Shown in pieces: positions 47,022 through 56,656 of a stretch of DNA of 64,000 bases (positions are counted from its first letter, which is position 1; each line of letters begins with the position of its first letter). The notes under the pieces were generated by a model. It was not told the DNA's origin. It did not search any database and saw only the letters and a program-made list of their open reading frames with translations. The position numbers and the translations under genes are program-made. This stretch comes from Mycolicibacterium sp. P1-18 (GTDB lineage Bacteria > Actinomycetota > Actinomycetes > Mycobacteriales > Mycobacteriaceae), in the NCBI RefSeq assembly GCF_008329535.1, contig NZ_NPKR01000005.1:372001-436000 (forward strand). Reading direction: 5' to 3'.

Positions 47022-48026
47022 TCAGAGTTGGAGCATGACCTTCGCCGACGCCGAGGCGTCGCGGGCCACGGCGAAGGCGTTCACGGCGTCGGCGGCCGGG
47101 ATCACGTGGGAGATGACCGCGTCGAAGCGGTCGGTGGCGGCGAGAAGTGCGATGGCGTCGTCGATTTCGGTGGAGAACCGGAAGGCGCCGAGCAGGCTGA
47201 CCTCCTTGGCGAGCATCGGGGCGAGGTTGACGCCGATCTCGGCGTTCGGCAGCATGCCGACCTGCACGACGGTGCCGGCGCGCCGCACCGCCCGCACCGC
47301 CTGGGTGACCGACACGCCGACCCCGGAGCATTCGAAGACGACGTCGTAGGCCTCGTCGTCGACGACGTCGCGGCCGACGAGCACGGTGTGGTTGGCGCCC
47401 AACGCAACTGCGCGGGCCAGCGGCTCGGGACGCAGATCGGTGACGCCGATCTCGGTCGCGCCGGCTTCGGCGGCGGCCGCGACGACCAGGAGTCCGATGG
47501 GACCGGCGCCGATCACCAGAACCCGTCGGCCGGACAGGCCGGGGGCCAGGTTGACGGCGTGCAGCGCGACGGCGAGCGGCTCGGCCAACGCGGCGCGAAG
47601 CAGCGGCAGCCCCGCCGGCAGCGGCCGGATCATGTGGTCCTCGACGATCAACAGTTCGGCGGCACCGCCCTGGCGGTGGGGGAAGGTGGCCGCGCTGCCG
47701 AGGTAGTCACCGCCGGGGCGTAGATGGGGACGTTCCTGAAGGCCCGCCACCGGCGCGCCGTAGCGCGCCGGATGCACCGTCACCGGTGCGCCGGTCGGGT
47801 AGCGGCCGGACGGGTCGAGGTCGACGACCGCAGACAGTTCGTGGCCGGGCGTGAACGGTTCCCGGACGACGTTCTCGCCGTTGGCGCCGTGGAAGTAGTA
47901 GTGCAGATCCGATCCGCAGATGCCGACGTAGCCGACGCGCAGCCGGACCTCGCCGTCGGCGGGCTGGGGCTCGGAGCGGTCCTCCCAGCGGATGTCCTCC
48001 TTGCCGTAAATTGCCAGAGCCTTCAT
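47022..48026 (-). CDS. L-idonate 5-dehydrogenase-like MDR lacking the structural zinc site
   Basis: A 334-residue medium-chain dehydrogenase. VGICGSDLHYYFHG, TPGHELSA (catalytic zinc), YLGSAATFPHRQGG and GAFRFSTEID closely resemble E. coli IdnD. The four structural-zinc cysteines, which IdnD has between its Rossmann lobes, are replaced by PARYGAPVAGLQERPHLRPG with no Cys. That loss probably changes oligomer contacts and not chemistry. It likely oxidises idonate or a related sugar acid to a 5-keto acid. ATG at 48026, overlapping the uxuB-like stop. Confidence 0.87.
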   Translation of the reverse strand: MKALAIYGKEDIRWEDRSEPQPADGEVRLRVGYVGICGSDLHYYFHGANGENVVREPFTPGHELSAVVDLDPSGRYPTGAPVTVHPARYGAPVAGLQERPHLRPGGDYLGSAATFPHRQGGAAELLIVEDHMIRPLPAGLPLLRAALAEPLAVALHAVNLAPGLSGRRVLVIGAGPIGLLVVAAAAEAGATEIGVTDLRPEPLARAVALGANHTVLVGRDVVDDEAYDVVFECSGVGVSVTQAVRAVRRAGTVVQVGMLPNAEIGVNLAPMLAKEVSLLGAFRFSTEIDDAIALLAATDRFDAVISHVIPAADAVNAFAVARDASASAKVMLQL

Positions 48027-49513
48027 GACACCCTCCTGTCGTCGGCCGCCTCGACGGCCTCCCGGGCCGCCGCGCGAATTCCGCTGCGGGCGATGACATC
48101 GACGAGGTCGGCGACCCGGTCGGTGAACGCGTCGTGCGCGACGAGATCGTCGGGCAGGAATCCGCCGCGCAGCACCGCCATGGCGTGTTCGCGGGGCCCC
48201 GACGCCCCGCGCGTCACCTCGGCCAGCCGGTCCCGGGCGGGTTCGCGGATCTCGCCGGCGTACGGGCCGGGGTCGACGCCGGGGGGCGGGGCGACCGAGA
48301 CGATCCAGCTGGCCACGGTCAGCGCCAGCAGATGCGGAGTTCGCCCGTCGCGCAACGCAATCAGCGCGGGCTCCGGCACGCGCTGAAGCAGTTTGACCGA
48401 ACCGTCGGTGCCGACCTGTGAGGTGCGGTGACCGAGTGCGGCATTGGCCCACCGGTGCGACAGCGAGTCGACGTAGGCGTCGACGTCGAACCCCTTCGGC
48501 AACGAGATGGTCGGCAGGTATTCGTGGGTGATGCAGGCCCGGACCGCGTCGCGGACGAAGGGCTGCGCCCAGGCGTCGGCAATCGTGCCGTGGCCGTCGA
48601 GGATCCCGAGATAGGCGATCAGGGAGTGAGAACCGTTGAGCAGGCGCAGTTTCACCAGTTCATAGGCTTCGACCTCGTCGCTCGTGATGGCTCCGGCACG
48701 ATCCCACGCGGGTCGTCCGGCGGCGAAGTCGTCTTCGAGGACCCACATGGTGAATTCCTCGGCGGGCACCGGGCAGCGGTCCTCGACCCCGAGCAGGTCA
48801 CCGACGGCGGCGATGGTGCCGTCGGTGGTCGAGGGCACGATCCGGTCGACCATGGAGTTCGGGAACGTGACGTGGTCACGAACGAAGGCGAGGACGTCCT
48901 CGCCGGCGGAGCTCGCGTGCAGGTACTCGGTGAGGACGGCGCGGGTGACGTGTCCGTTGGATTGCAGGTTGTCACACGACAACACGGTCATCGGGGCGCC
49001 GCTCGCGGCGCGGACCGCCACGCCGCGGGCGATGAGTCCGATCGTGCTGCGGGGGCGCGCGGGGTCGGCGAGATCGGCGCGGACGTCGTCGCGGTCGACG
49101 TCGAGGCGGCCGTGTCGTGGCGAGCGGCAGTAGCCGATCTCGCTCACGGTCATGGTCAGGATGCGAGTGGCCGGCGCGGCGACGGCCGCGACGAAGGCGT
49201 CGGGTTCGTCGGCGAGCACCCCTAGGCCGCGGTGCACGTCGACCACGGCGGCGCGGCGACCGCTCTCGGACAGTTCGAGCACGCCGTAGCGGCCGTCCTG
49301 CTCGCGCATCGCGTCGACCACGTCGTGGGACCGGTTGGCGAAGCCGTGGATTCCCCAGTCACCGGGCTCGGTGGCCAGGGCCTGTGCCGTGTACACCGCG
49401 GCGTGCGCTCGATGGAAGTTGCCCAGACCCAGATGGACCATGCCCGACGCGGCGCCAGCCGAGGCGCCGAGCACGGCGCCCGTCGGAGTGGTTTGGCGAG
49501 ACAGTCTCAGCAT
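48023..49513 (-). CDS. Mannitol dehydrogenase-family oxidoreductase (fructuronate reductase/UxuB-like)
   Basis: A 496-residue long-chain polyol dehydrogenase. MVHLGLGNFHRAHAAVYT is the NAD-binding start, LSCDNLQSNG and VKLRLLNGSHSLIAYLG (catalytic Lys, Asn and His) are diagnostic. The family includes mannitol 2-dehydrogenase and D-mannonate oxidoreductase; with manD in the operon, fructuronate to mannonate reduction fits best. ATG at 49513 with AGAGG upstream; ATG 49516 is adjacent. First gene of the minus-strand operon. Confidence 0.88.
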   Translation of the reverse strand: MLRLSRQTTPTGAVLGASAGAASGMVHLGLGNFHRAHAAVYTAQALATEPGDWGIHGFANRSHDVVDAMREQDGRYGVLELSESGRRAAVVDVHRGLGVLADEPDAFVAAVAAPATRILTMTVSEIGYCRSPRHGRLDVDRDDVRADLADPARPRSTIGLIARGVAVRAASGAPMTVLSCDNLQSNGHVTRAVLTEYLHASSAGEDVLAFVRDHVTFPNSMVDRIVPSTTDGTIAAVGDLLGVEDRCPVPAEEFTMWVLEDDFAAGRPAWDRAGAITSDEVEAYELVKLRLLNGSHSLIAYLGILDGHGTIADAWAQPFVRDAVRACITHEYLPTISLPKGFDVDAYVDSLSHRWANAALGHRTSQVGTDGSVKLLQRVPEPALIALRDGRTPHLLALTVASWIVSVAPPPGVDPGPYAGEIREPARDRLAEVTRGASGPREHAMAVLRGGFLPDDLVAHDAFTDRVADLVDVIARSGIRAAAREAVEAADDRRVS

Positions 49514-49544
49514 CATGTCCTCTTCTCGACCCGCGATGACCATC

Positions 49545-49580
49545 GTTCCGTATTATGAACCTCATGTATCGTTATGCGAA
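49545..49580. promoter_or_regulatory. Candidate IclR operators upstream of the hexuronate operon
   Basis: GTTC-N8-GAAC at 49545-49560 is a dyad, and a second related half, CGTTATGCGAACC, follows at about 49570-49582. Both lie in the 157-base divergent region between the uxuB-like gene and iclR, the usual place for IclR-family operators. Confidence 0.45.
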
Positions 49581-49670
49581 CCACACTGACATGTGCTCGA
49601 TCGGTGTGTCAAGCGTCACCATGTCGATGTGCGAAGCTCTCGCTACGGCCGAGGATCGAAGGAGGACGCG

Positions 49671-50441
49671 ATGACGAGTGGCGATTCGCAGTCTCCGGTC
49701 GGCAGCGTGGACAAGGCCCTCGCGTTGGTCGAGCTCCTCGCCGAAGCCGGCCCCGAGGGAATGGCGTTGCGCGACGTCGTCGCGGCGAGCGGGCTCAACA
49801 AGGCCTCGGCCCACCGCACGCTGCAGGCGCTGCAGCACCGCGGCTTCGCCGAGCAGGGCGTCGACCAGCGCTACCGATTGGGTTCTCGCCCAGCGCTTCT
49901 GGTCGAACGGTTCCAGCGCGAGGAGAACCTCCCCACGCTGTTCCGCCCGACCCTGCTCGCCATCTGCCAGGAGGTCCAGGAGCTGGTCCACCTGGGCATC
50001 CTCGAAGGGCGGGACGTCCTGTATCTGGACAAGGTGGAACCCGACCGGGCCATGCGGGTGTGGTCGCGCGTCGGCCGTCAGGTCAGCGTGCTCACCACTG
50101 CGCTGGGGCGCGCCATGGTGGCCGGCGAGGGCGCCTCGGACGCCCAACTGTCGGCCTACACCGCCGACGCGGAGCCCGTGGTGGTGGACAGATTCCGCCG
50201 GGCCGTCGGCGAGGCCAGGGAGCGGGGGTTCGCGATGGAGCGCGAGGAGAACGAAGCCGGGATCTGTTGTGTGGGAGTGGCATTGCGCCGGCCCACCGGT
50301 CGCCCCGTGGCGGTGAGCATCACCGGGCCGAGCAACCGGATGGACGGCGACCGGCTCGACCGGCTCGGCCACCGGCTGCGGGACGTGCTCGACGCGTCGG
50401 CGCCGCCGGGATTCTCGGTCGCGCCCGCCGTCGTCGGCTAG
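49671..50441 (+). CDS. IclR-family transcriptional regulator
   Basis: A 256-residue IclR regulator. The winged HTH (MALRDVVAASGLNKASAHRTLQAL is its span, residues about 25-50) precedes a GAF-like effector domain with VWSRVGRQVSVLTTALGRAM and EAGICCVGVALR. It is divergent from the KDG operon and probably represses it until a sugar acid binds. ATG at 49671. It overlaps the convergent gene downstream by four bases. Confidence 0.9.
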   Translation: MTSGDSQSPVGSVDKALALVELLAEAGPEGMALRDVVAASGLNKASAHRTLQALQHRGFAEQGVDQRYRLGSRPALLVERFQREENLPTLFRPTLLAICQEVQELVHLGILEGRDVLYLDKVEPDRAMRVWSRVGRQVSVLTTALGRAMVAGEGASDAQLSAYTADAEPVVVDRFRRAVGEARERGFAMEREENEAGICCVGVALRRPTGRPVAVSITGPSNRMDGDRLDRLGHRLRDVLDASAPPGFSVAPAVVG

Positions 50442-51277
50442 TTCGCGCCGACGGTCAACCCGCGGGCGACCGCCTGCTGCAGGCACGTCTGCGCGGGCGA
50501 CGACGGACCGTCGAGCACGGCGGCCGGAAGAACGGTGCCGGCCTTGCAGCGCAGGCACGACGGCCAACGCCGGTGTCCGGCCGTGGCGAGCGTCAAGGCC
50601 TGCCGCACCTCGACGGGGCGGGTGTCGGCGCCGACGAGGTGGTGGACCGCCGAGAGCGCGAGGGTGCTGTCCCGCAGGGTGGCGGTGTCGTCGACGACGG
50701 TGCACGCGGCCAGCGCCACCGCGAGGCGCTTGTACAGCCCCGTACCGGGGTCGGTCTCGGGAAACACGCGCTCGTCGACGACGGCCAGCGCCAGGAGCCG
50801 GTCGTCCTCGAAGGTTTCGCCGTAGGGGCCGAGCGTGACGACGCTGGTGGCCTCCTCGGCCGGGCCCAGTGCGGTCGGGACGGCGATGTGGGCGCGCGGC
50901 CGGGTCCGCGGCTGCTGTCCCGGCCGCCGCAGCGGGTTGCTGGCCAGCGTCGCCACCGCCTTGCCTGCGGCGATGAGTGCGCTGTCGCCGACCGAGACCA
51001 GACCGCCGCCGGCGAACTGCGCCAGGATCCGTGCGACGGCGTCGACCTCACCGTCACGGTCCGCCCCGTTCGACATCTCGACGACGCGCGCGGGCATGGC
51101 GGCCTCTGCCAACGCCCGCTCCACGTAGGTCCTGGCCGCCCCGTCGGCGTCGACGTCGACGAGGATCAGCGCCCGGCCCTGTCCCGTGGCGCGGACCAGC
51201 TCGGGCAGCTGGTCGATGGCGGTGGGTCCGGCATGCAGCACGCCCAGCTTCGTGTCGTGCGTCGACGAATCCTTCAT
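50438..51277 (-). CDS. Degenerate iron-ADH/dehydroquinate-synthase-like protein
   Basis: A 279-residue protein whose first 150 residues follow the N-terminal Rossmann half of iron-dependent alcohol dehydrogenases: GGGLVSVGDSALIAAGKAVA (family GGGSxxDxAK) and AHIAVPTALGPAEEATSVV (family IPTTxGTGSE). The GGGS loop is altered and the Asp/His metal ligands of the helical half are not recognisable; length is about 100 residues short. A CLRCKAG/TCLQQ Cys-bearing tail is unusual. By position it may correspond to Rv3294c. Probably not a metal-dependent dehydrogenase. Confidence 0.6.
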   Translation of the reverse strand: MKDSSTHDTKLGVLHAGPTAIDQLPELVRATGQGRALILVDVDADGAARTYVERALAEAAMPARVVEMSNGADRDGEVDAVARILAQFAGGGLVSVGDSALIAAGKAVATLASNPLRRPGQQPRTRPRAHIAVPTALGPAEEATSVVTLGPYGETFEDDRLLALAVVDERVFPETDPGTGLYKRLAVALAACTVVDDTATLRDSTLALSAVHHLVGADTRPVEVRQALTLATAGHRRWPSCLRCKAGTVLPAAVLDGPSSPAQTCLQQAVARGLTVGAN

Positions 51278-51353
51278 CTCGTGATCATCCCCCTCTACGG
51301 CGCCCGGGTCGTGCCGAGGTGAGTGAGCGGGCGTTCCTCGCTACCCTGGACAC

Positions 51354-51950
51354 ATGTCCAGCACGAGTTCGTCAGACGTCGACGAGCTGGAGATCCGGCG
51401 CCGCCGACGGTCGGACGCCGAGGCCTCGACGAAGATGATCGACGCGACGGTCGACATGCTGCGCGAGTCCCCGCTGGACGCCGTCGCGGTCAGCGAGGTG
51501 GCCGCCCGAGCCGGGGTGTTGCCCGCGACCGCAGAACAGTTGTTCTCCTCCACCGACGAACTCGTCGTCGAGACCTGTCTGCGCCGCATTCGCGGCGTCG
51601 CCCTCAGTACCGATGCCAGCCACGGCTCCCTCACCCGGGTCGCGGAGCAACTCAGCCACATGATGCTGGTCGTCGCCGAGGAGCCCGCGATCGCGTCGGC
51701 GTGCGCGGCCGTCTTCCTCGACAGCGGCCCGACCGCCGACCGGGCCCGCGAGCAGATCGGGCTGGAGATCCATCGCCTCATCGCCTCCGCGGTCGGTCCC
51801 GGGTCGTGGCCGGAGGTCATCGCGACCCTCGAACTCGTGTTCTCGGGCGCCCTGATTCAGGCCGCCGCGGGCACGATGACCTTCCAGCGCGCCGCGGAAC
51901 GCGTAGAGACCGCGGTCGGCTTCATCCTCGAGGGCGTTCCCGGCCGCTGA
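51354..51950 (+). CDS. TetR-family regulator
   Basis: A 198-residue TetR protein. The N-terminal tail is Ser-rich; the HTH region runs through AVAVSEVAARAGVLPATAEQ followed by LFSSTDELVVETCLR, where the usual recognition Tyr of TetR HTHs is replaced. The helical ligand domain follows. Its place directly before lhr matches Rv3295. ATG at 51354. Ligand unknown. Confidence 0.85.
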   Translation: MSSTSSSDVDELEIRRRRRSDAEASTKMIDATVDMLRESPLDAVAVSEVAARAGVLPATAEQLFSSTDELVVETCLRRIRGVALSTDASHGSLTRVAEQLSHMMLVVAEEPAIASACAAVFLDSGPTADRAREQIGLEIHRLIASAVGPGSWPEVIATLELVFSGALIQAAAGTMTFQRAAERVETAVGFILEGVPGR

Positions 51951-51995
51951 CCACCGCGCGACGGACGTGTCGGTGGGTGCAGGCACTATGGCTAG

Positions 51996-54900
51996 ATGGC
52001 CCGTAAGTCCGCTGCACCGGCAGCACCGCTGGCCCGCTTCAGCGACCTGACGCGGGAGTGGTTCACCGGCACCTTCGCGGCCCCGACCGCCGCTCAGACC
52101 GAGGCGTGGGAAGCCATCGCCAACGGCGACAACACCCTGGTCATCGCGCCGACGGGGTCGGGCAAGACGCTCGCCGCGTTCCTCTGGGCCATCGACCGAC
52201 TCGCGTCGACCCCGAAGGATCCGGCGGCCAAGACGGGCACCCGGGTGCTCTACGTCTCCCCGCTCAAGGCACTGGCCGTCGACGTCGAACGCAACCTCAG
52301 CACCCCGCTGACCGGCATCGGCCGAGTCGCCGAACGCCAGGGTGAGCTCGCCCCGAGCATCAGCGTCGGGGTCCGCTCCGGTGACACCCCACCCAATCGC
52401 CGCCGCGAGATGATCGCCCGGCCACCCGACATCCTCATCACCACCCCCGAGTCGCTCTTCTTGATGCTGACCTCGGCCGCCCGGGAGACCCTCACCGACG
52501 TCGAGACCGTGATCGTCGACGAGGTTCACGCCGTGGCGGCCACCAAGCGCGGCGCCCACCTCGCCCTGTCCCTCGAGCGGCTCGACCAGCTGATGGACCG
52601 GCCCGCCCAGCGCATCGGGCTGTCGGCGACCGTCCGACCGCCCGAGGAGGTCGCCCGGTTCCTGTCCGGCCAGGCCCCCACCACCATCGTGGCGCCGATG
52701 GCCGCCAAGACCTTCGACCTGTCGGTCCAAGTGCCGGTACCCGACATGGCCAACCTCGAGAACAACAGCATCTGGCCCGACGTCGAGGAACGCATCGTCG
52801 ACCTGATCGAGTCGCACCGCTCGTCGATCGTGTTCGCCAACTCGCGGCGGCTCGCCGAGCGACTCACGGCTCGGCTCAACGAGATTCACGCCGAGCGGCA
52901 GGGCACCGAGCTCGTCGAGACGTCCAACCCCAAGGTCGGCGGCGGCTATCCCGCCCAGATGATGGGCAGCGGCGTGGCGAAGGGCGCCGAACCCATCCTG
53001 GCGAAGGCCCACCACGGATCCATCAGCAAGGAGCAGCGGGCGATCGTCGAGGACGATCTGAAGACCGGCCGGCTGCGGGCCGTCGTCGCCACCTCCAGCC
53101 TCGAACTCGGCATCGACATGGGCGCCGTCGACCTCGTCATCCAGGTCGAGTCGCCGCCCTCGGTCGCCAGCGGGCTGCAGCGCATCGGCCGCGCCGGCCA
53201 CCAGGTGGGCGAGATCTCCCAGGGCGTGCTGCTGCCGAAGCATCGCACCGACCTGATCGACTGCGCGGTGACCGTGCAGCGCATGCTCGGCGGTCAGATC
53301 GAGACCATGCGGGTGCCCACCAACCCGCTGGACATCCTCGCCCAGCACACCGTCGCCGCGGCCGCCCTCGAGCCACTGGACGCCGACCGCTGGTTCGACG
53401 CCGTCCGGCGCAGCGCGCCCTTCGCCACGTTGCCGCGCAGCGCCTTCGAGGCGACAGTGGACCTGCTGAGCGGCAAGTACCCCTCCACGGAGTTCGCGGA
53501 GCTGCGCCCCCGTCTGGTCTACGACCGCGACGCCGGCACGCTCACCGCGCGACCGGGCGCCCAGCGGCTGGCGGTGACCTCCGGCGGCGCCATCCCCGAC
53601 CGCGGGATGTTCACCGTGTACCTGGCGTCCTCGGCCGACACCGACAAACCCTCCCGGGTGGGCGAACTCGACGAAGAGATGGTCTACGAGTCACGACCCG
53701 GCGACGTCATCTCCCTCGGTGCCACCAGCTGGCGGATCACCGAGATCACCCACGACCGCGTGCTGGTGCTGCCTGCGCCCGGGCAACCCGCCCGACTGCC
53801 CTTCTGGCGCGGCGACGGGGTGGGCAGACCCGCCGAACTGGGTGCCGCCATCGGCGCGTTCACCGGCGAGCTATCGGGACTGAACCGGGAGAAGTTCGAC
53901 GCACGTTGCGCGACAATGGGTTTCAACGACTTCGCGACGGACAACCTCTGGCAGCTGATCTTCGACCAGAAGGAGGCCACCGGCACCGTCCCGACCGACA
54001 CCACGTTCGTCGTGGAGCGCTTCCGCGACGAACTCGGTGACTGGCGCGTCATCCTGCACTCCCCCTACGGCCTGCGGGTGCACGGGCCGCTCGCGCTGGC
54101 GGTCGCCCGACGGCTGCGGGAGCGGTACGGCATCGACGAGAAGCCCACCGCCTCCGACGACGGCATCATCGTGCGCCTGCCCGACACCGAGGACACCCCG
54201 CCCGGTGCCGAACTGTTCGTCTTCGACGCCGACGAGATCGACCCGATCGTCACCGACGAGGTGGGCGGCTCGGCACTGTTCGCGTCGCGGTTCCGGGAGT
54301 GCGCCGCCCGCGCGCTGCTGTTGCCGCGGCGCCACCCGGGCAAGCGGTCACCGCTGTGGCATCAGCGCCAGCGCGCGGCGCAACTCCTCGACATCGCCCG
54401 CAAGTACCCCGACTTCCCCATCGTCCTGGAGACGGTCCGCGAGTGCCTGCAAGACGTCTACGACGTTCCGACGCTGCGGGAGTTGATGGATCGCGTTGCA
54501 CAGCGGCGCATTCGCATCCTCGAGGTCGAGACGGTCACCCCGTCACCGTTCGCGGCGTCGCTGCTGTTCGGCTACGTCGGGGCCTTCATGTATGAGGGCG
54601 ACAGCCCGCTTGCGGAGCGGCGCGCGGCGGCCCTGTCGCTGGACAGCACGCTGCTGGCCGAACTGCTCGGCCGCGTCGAGCTTCGGGAGTTGCTCGACCA
54701 GAAGGTGATCGAGTCCACCGTCGCGCAGCTGCAGCACCTCGCCGAGGACCGCAAGGTGCGCGACGCCGAGGGCGTGGCCGACCTGCTGCGACTGCTGGGC
54801 CCCCTCACCGAACTCGAGGTGGCGCAGCGCTCGACCGTCGACGACGTCGGTGGATGGCTGGAGGGCCTGCGGGCAAGCCGACGCGCCCTGACGGTGTCGT

Positions 54901-56528
54901 TCGCCGGCCAGACGTGGTGGGTCGCCATCGAGGACATCGGCCTGCTGCGCGACGGCGTGGGCATCGCCGTGCCCGTCGGCATCCCCGCCAGCTTCACCGA
55001 ATCGGTCACCGATCCGCTCGGTGAGCTCCTCGGCCGGTACGCCCGCACGCGCGGGCCGTTCACCACCGCCGACGCCGCCGAGCGCTTCGGCCTGGGCTTG
55101 CGGGTGACCGCCGACGTGCTGGGCCGCATGTCGGCCGACCGGCGGCTGGTCCGCGGCGAATTCACCACCGCCGTCCCGGCCGACACCGAACAGTGGTGCG
55201 ACGCCGACGTTCTCAAGATCCTCCGGCGACGCTCCCTGGCCGCCCTGCGGGCCCAGGTCGAGCCGGTGAGCACCGCCGCCTACGCCAGGTTCCTGCCCGC
55301 CTGGCAGCAGGTCGGCGTCGAGAAGAGCCTGGGCGTCGACGGATTGGCGTCGGTGATCGAACAGCTCTCCGGCGTGCCCATTCCCGCGTCGGCCATCGAG
55401 CCGTTGGTGTTCGGCCAACGCGTGCGCAACTACCAGCCCGCGATGCTCGACGAACTGCTCGCCGCGGGCGAGGTGACGTGGTCCGGCGCCGGCGAGATCG
55501 GCAGCGGTGACGGCTGGATCGCCTTCCACAGCGCCGAGACGGCTCCGCTGACGCTTGCCACCCCGACCGACTTCGACCTCACCGACGTCCACCGGGAGGT
55601 CCTCGACACCCTCGACAACGGCGGCGCCTACTTCTTCCGCCAACTCACCTCCGGCGCGTCCGAAGCCGACACCAAGGCCGCGCTGTGGGAGCTGATCTGG
55701 GCCGGCCGGATCACCGGCGACACCTTCGCCCCGGTGCGCGCCCTGCTCGCGGGCACGGGGAAACGCGGCGGCGCCCATCGACAGCGCCAACGACCGCCCC
55801 GGTTGAGCCGCTACAGCGTCGCGCACGCCCAGACCCGCACCACCGACGCGACGGTGGCCGGTCGGTGGTCGGCCCTGCCTCATCCCGAACCCGACTCGAC
55901 CATCCGCGCGCACTTCACCGCGGAGCTCCTGCTCAACCGCTACGGCGTGGTCACCAAGGGCGCGTCGGAAGGCGCGCCGGGCGGGTTCGCCATGTTGTAC
56001 AAGGTGCTCACCGCCCTGGAGGACGTGGGCCGGTGCCAGCGCGGCTACTTCGTCGAATCCCTCGGCGGCGCCCAGTTCGCGGTCGCGTCCACGGTCGACC
56101 GTCTGCGCACCTACCTCGACGACCTGGACCGCCAGCATCGCGAGTATCACGCGGTGGTGCTCGCGGCCGCCGACCCCGCGAACCCCTACGGCGCCGCCCT
56201 GCCGTGGCCCACCGACGCCGACACCGGACACCGGCCGGGACGCAAGGCCGGCGCGCTGGTGATCCTGGTCGACGGTGAGTTGACCTGGTTCCTCGAGCGC
56301 GGCGGCCGGTCGTTGCTGGCGTTCTCCACCGACGTCGAGGCGCACGCCGCCGCCGCGACCGCACTGGTCGAACTGGTGGGTGCCGGGCGGCTTCGGGCCC
56401 TGCTCGTCGAGCGCATCAACGGCGTTCCCGTTCTCGAGACCGGCGCGGGCGACCAGCACGTCGCCGTTCAGGACGCCCTGACCGCCGGCGGCTTCTCCCG
56501 GACCCCAAGGGGTCTGCGACTGCGGTGA
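51996..56528 (+). CDS. lhr: Large helicase-related protein Lhr
   Basis: A 1510-residue ATP-dependent 3'-5' helicase of the Lhr family. RecA1 has Walker A APTGSGKT (residues 51-58) and the DEVH box in VIVDEVHAV (about 170); RecA2 has VVATSSLELGIDMG and QRIGRAGH. Winged-helix and Lhr-specific domains follow, then the long C-terminal domain of about 640 residues found in the mycobacterial form. It unwinds RNA-DNA hybrids and belongs to a DNA-damage response. ATG at 51996. In M. tuberculosis nei follows; it is absent here. Confidence 0.96.
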   Translation: MARKSAAPAAPLARFSDLTREWFTGTFAAPTAAQTEAWEAIANGDNTLVIAPTGSGKTLAAFLWAIDRLASTPKDPAAKTGTRVLYVSPLKALAVDVERNLSTPLTGIGRVAERQGELAPSISVGVRSGDTPPNRRREMIARPPDILITTPESLFLMLTSAARETLTDVETVIVDEVHAVAATKRGAHLALSLERLDQLMDRPAQRIGLSATVRPPEEVARFLSGQAPTTIVAPMAAKTFDLSVQVPVPDMANLENNSIWPDVEERIVDLIESHRSSIVFANSRRLAERLTARLNEIHAERQGTELVETSNPKVGGGYPAQMMGSGVAKGAEPILAKAHHGSISKEQRAIVEDDLKTGRLRAVVATSSLELGIDMGAVDLVIQVESPPSVASGLQRIGRAGHQVGEISQGVLLPKHRTDLIDCAVTVQRMLGGQIETMRVPTNPLDILAQHTVAAAALEPLDADRWFDAVRRSAPFATLPRSAFEATVDLLSGKYPSTEFAELRPRLVYDRDAGTLTARPGAQRLAVTSGGAIPDRGMFTVYLASSADTDKPSRVGELDEEMVYESRPGDVISLGATSWRITEITHDRVLVLPAPGQPARLPFWRGDGVGRPAELGAAIGAFTGELSGLNREKFDARCATMGFNDFATDNLWQLIFDQKEATGTVPTDTTFVVERFRDELGDWRVILHSPYGLRVHGPLALAVARRLRERYGIDEKPTASDDGIIVRLPDTEDTPPGAELFVFDADEIDPIVTDEVGGSALFASRFRECAARALLLPRRHPGKRSPLWHQRQRAAQLLDIARKYPDFPIVLETVRECLQDVYDVPTLRELMDRVAQRRIRILEVETVTPSPFAASLLFGYVGAFMYEGDSPLAERRAAALSLDSTLLAELLGRVELRELLDQKVIESTVAQLQHLAEDRKVRDAEGVADLLRLLGPLTELEVAQRSTVDDVGGWLEGLRASRRALTVSFAGQTWWVAIEDIGLLRDGVGIAVPVGIPASFTESVTDPLGELLGRYARTRGPFTTADAAERFGLGLRVTADVLGRMSADRRLVRGEFTTAVPADTEQWCDADVLKILRRRSLAALRAQVEPVSTAAYARFLPAWQQVGVEKSLGVDGLASVIEQLSGVPIPASAIEPLVFGQRVRNYQPAMLDELLAAGEVTWSGAGEIGSGDGWIAFHSAETAPLTLATPTDFDLTDVHREVLDTLDNGGAYFFRQLTSGASEADTKAALWELIWAGRITGDTFAPVRALLAGTGKRGGAHRQRQRPPRLSRYSVAHAQTRTTDATVAGRWSALPHPEPDSTIRAHFTAELLLNRYGVVTKGASEGAPGGFAMLYKVLTALEDVGRCQRGYFVESLGGAQFAVASTVDRLRTYLDDLDRQHREYHAVVLAAADPANPYGAALPWPTDADTGHRPGRKAGALVILVDGELTWFLERGGRSLLAFSTDVEAHAAAATALVELVGAGRLRALLVERINGVPVLETGAGDQHVAVQDALTAGGFSRTPRGLRLR

Positions 56529-56656
56529 CGGCGTTCCGGCACCGGCTCGAGATGAGCCACCCAGCTTTCTTTGCTTGAATTGAACGTCGTGAAGGCAGTT
56601 GACCTAGAACCCCGTCATCGTCTCTTCGCCACGGGGCGCATCCTCGGTGGTGTCCC

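Noticed and set aside
54543..56459. 638-codon antisense frame within lhr
   Set aside because: Codon-bias shadow; Lhr is intact through this region.
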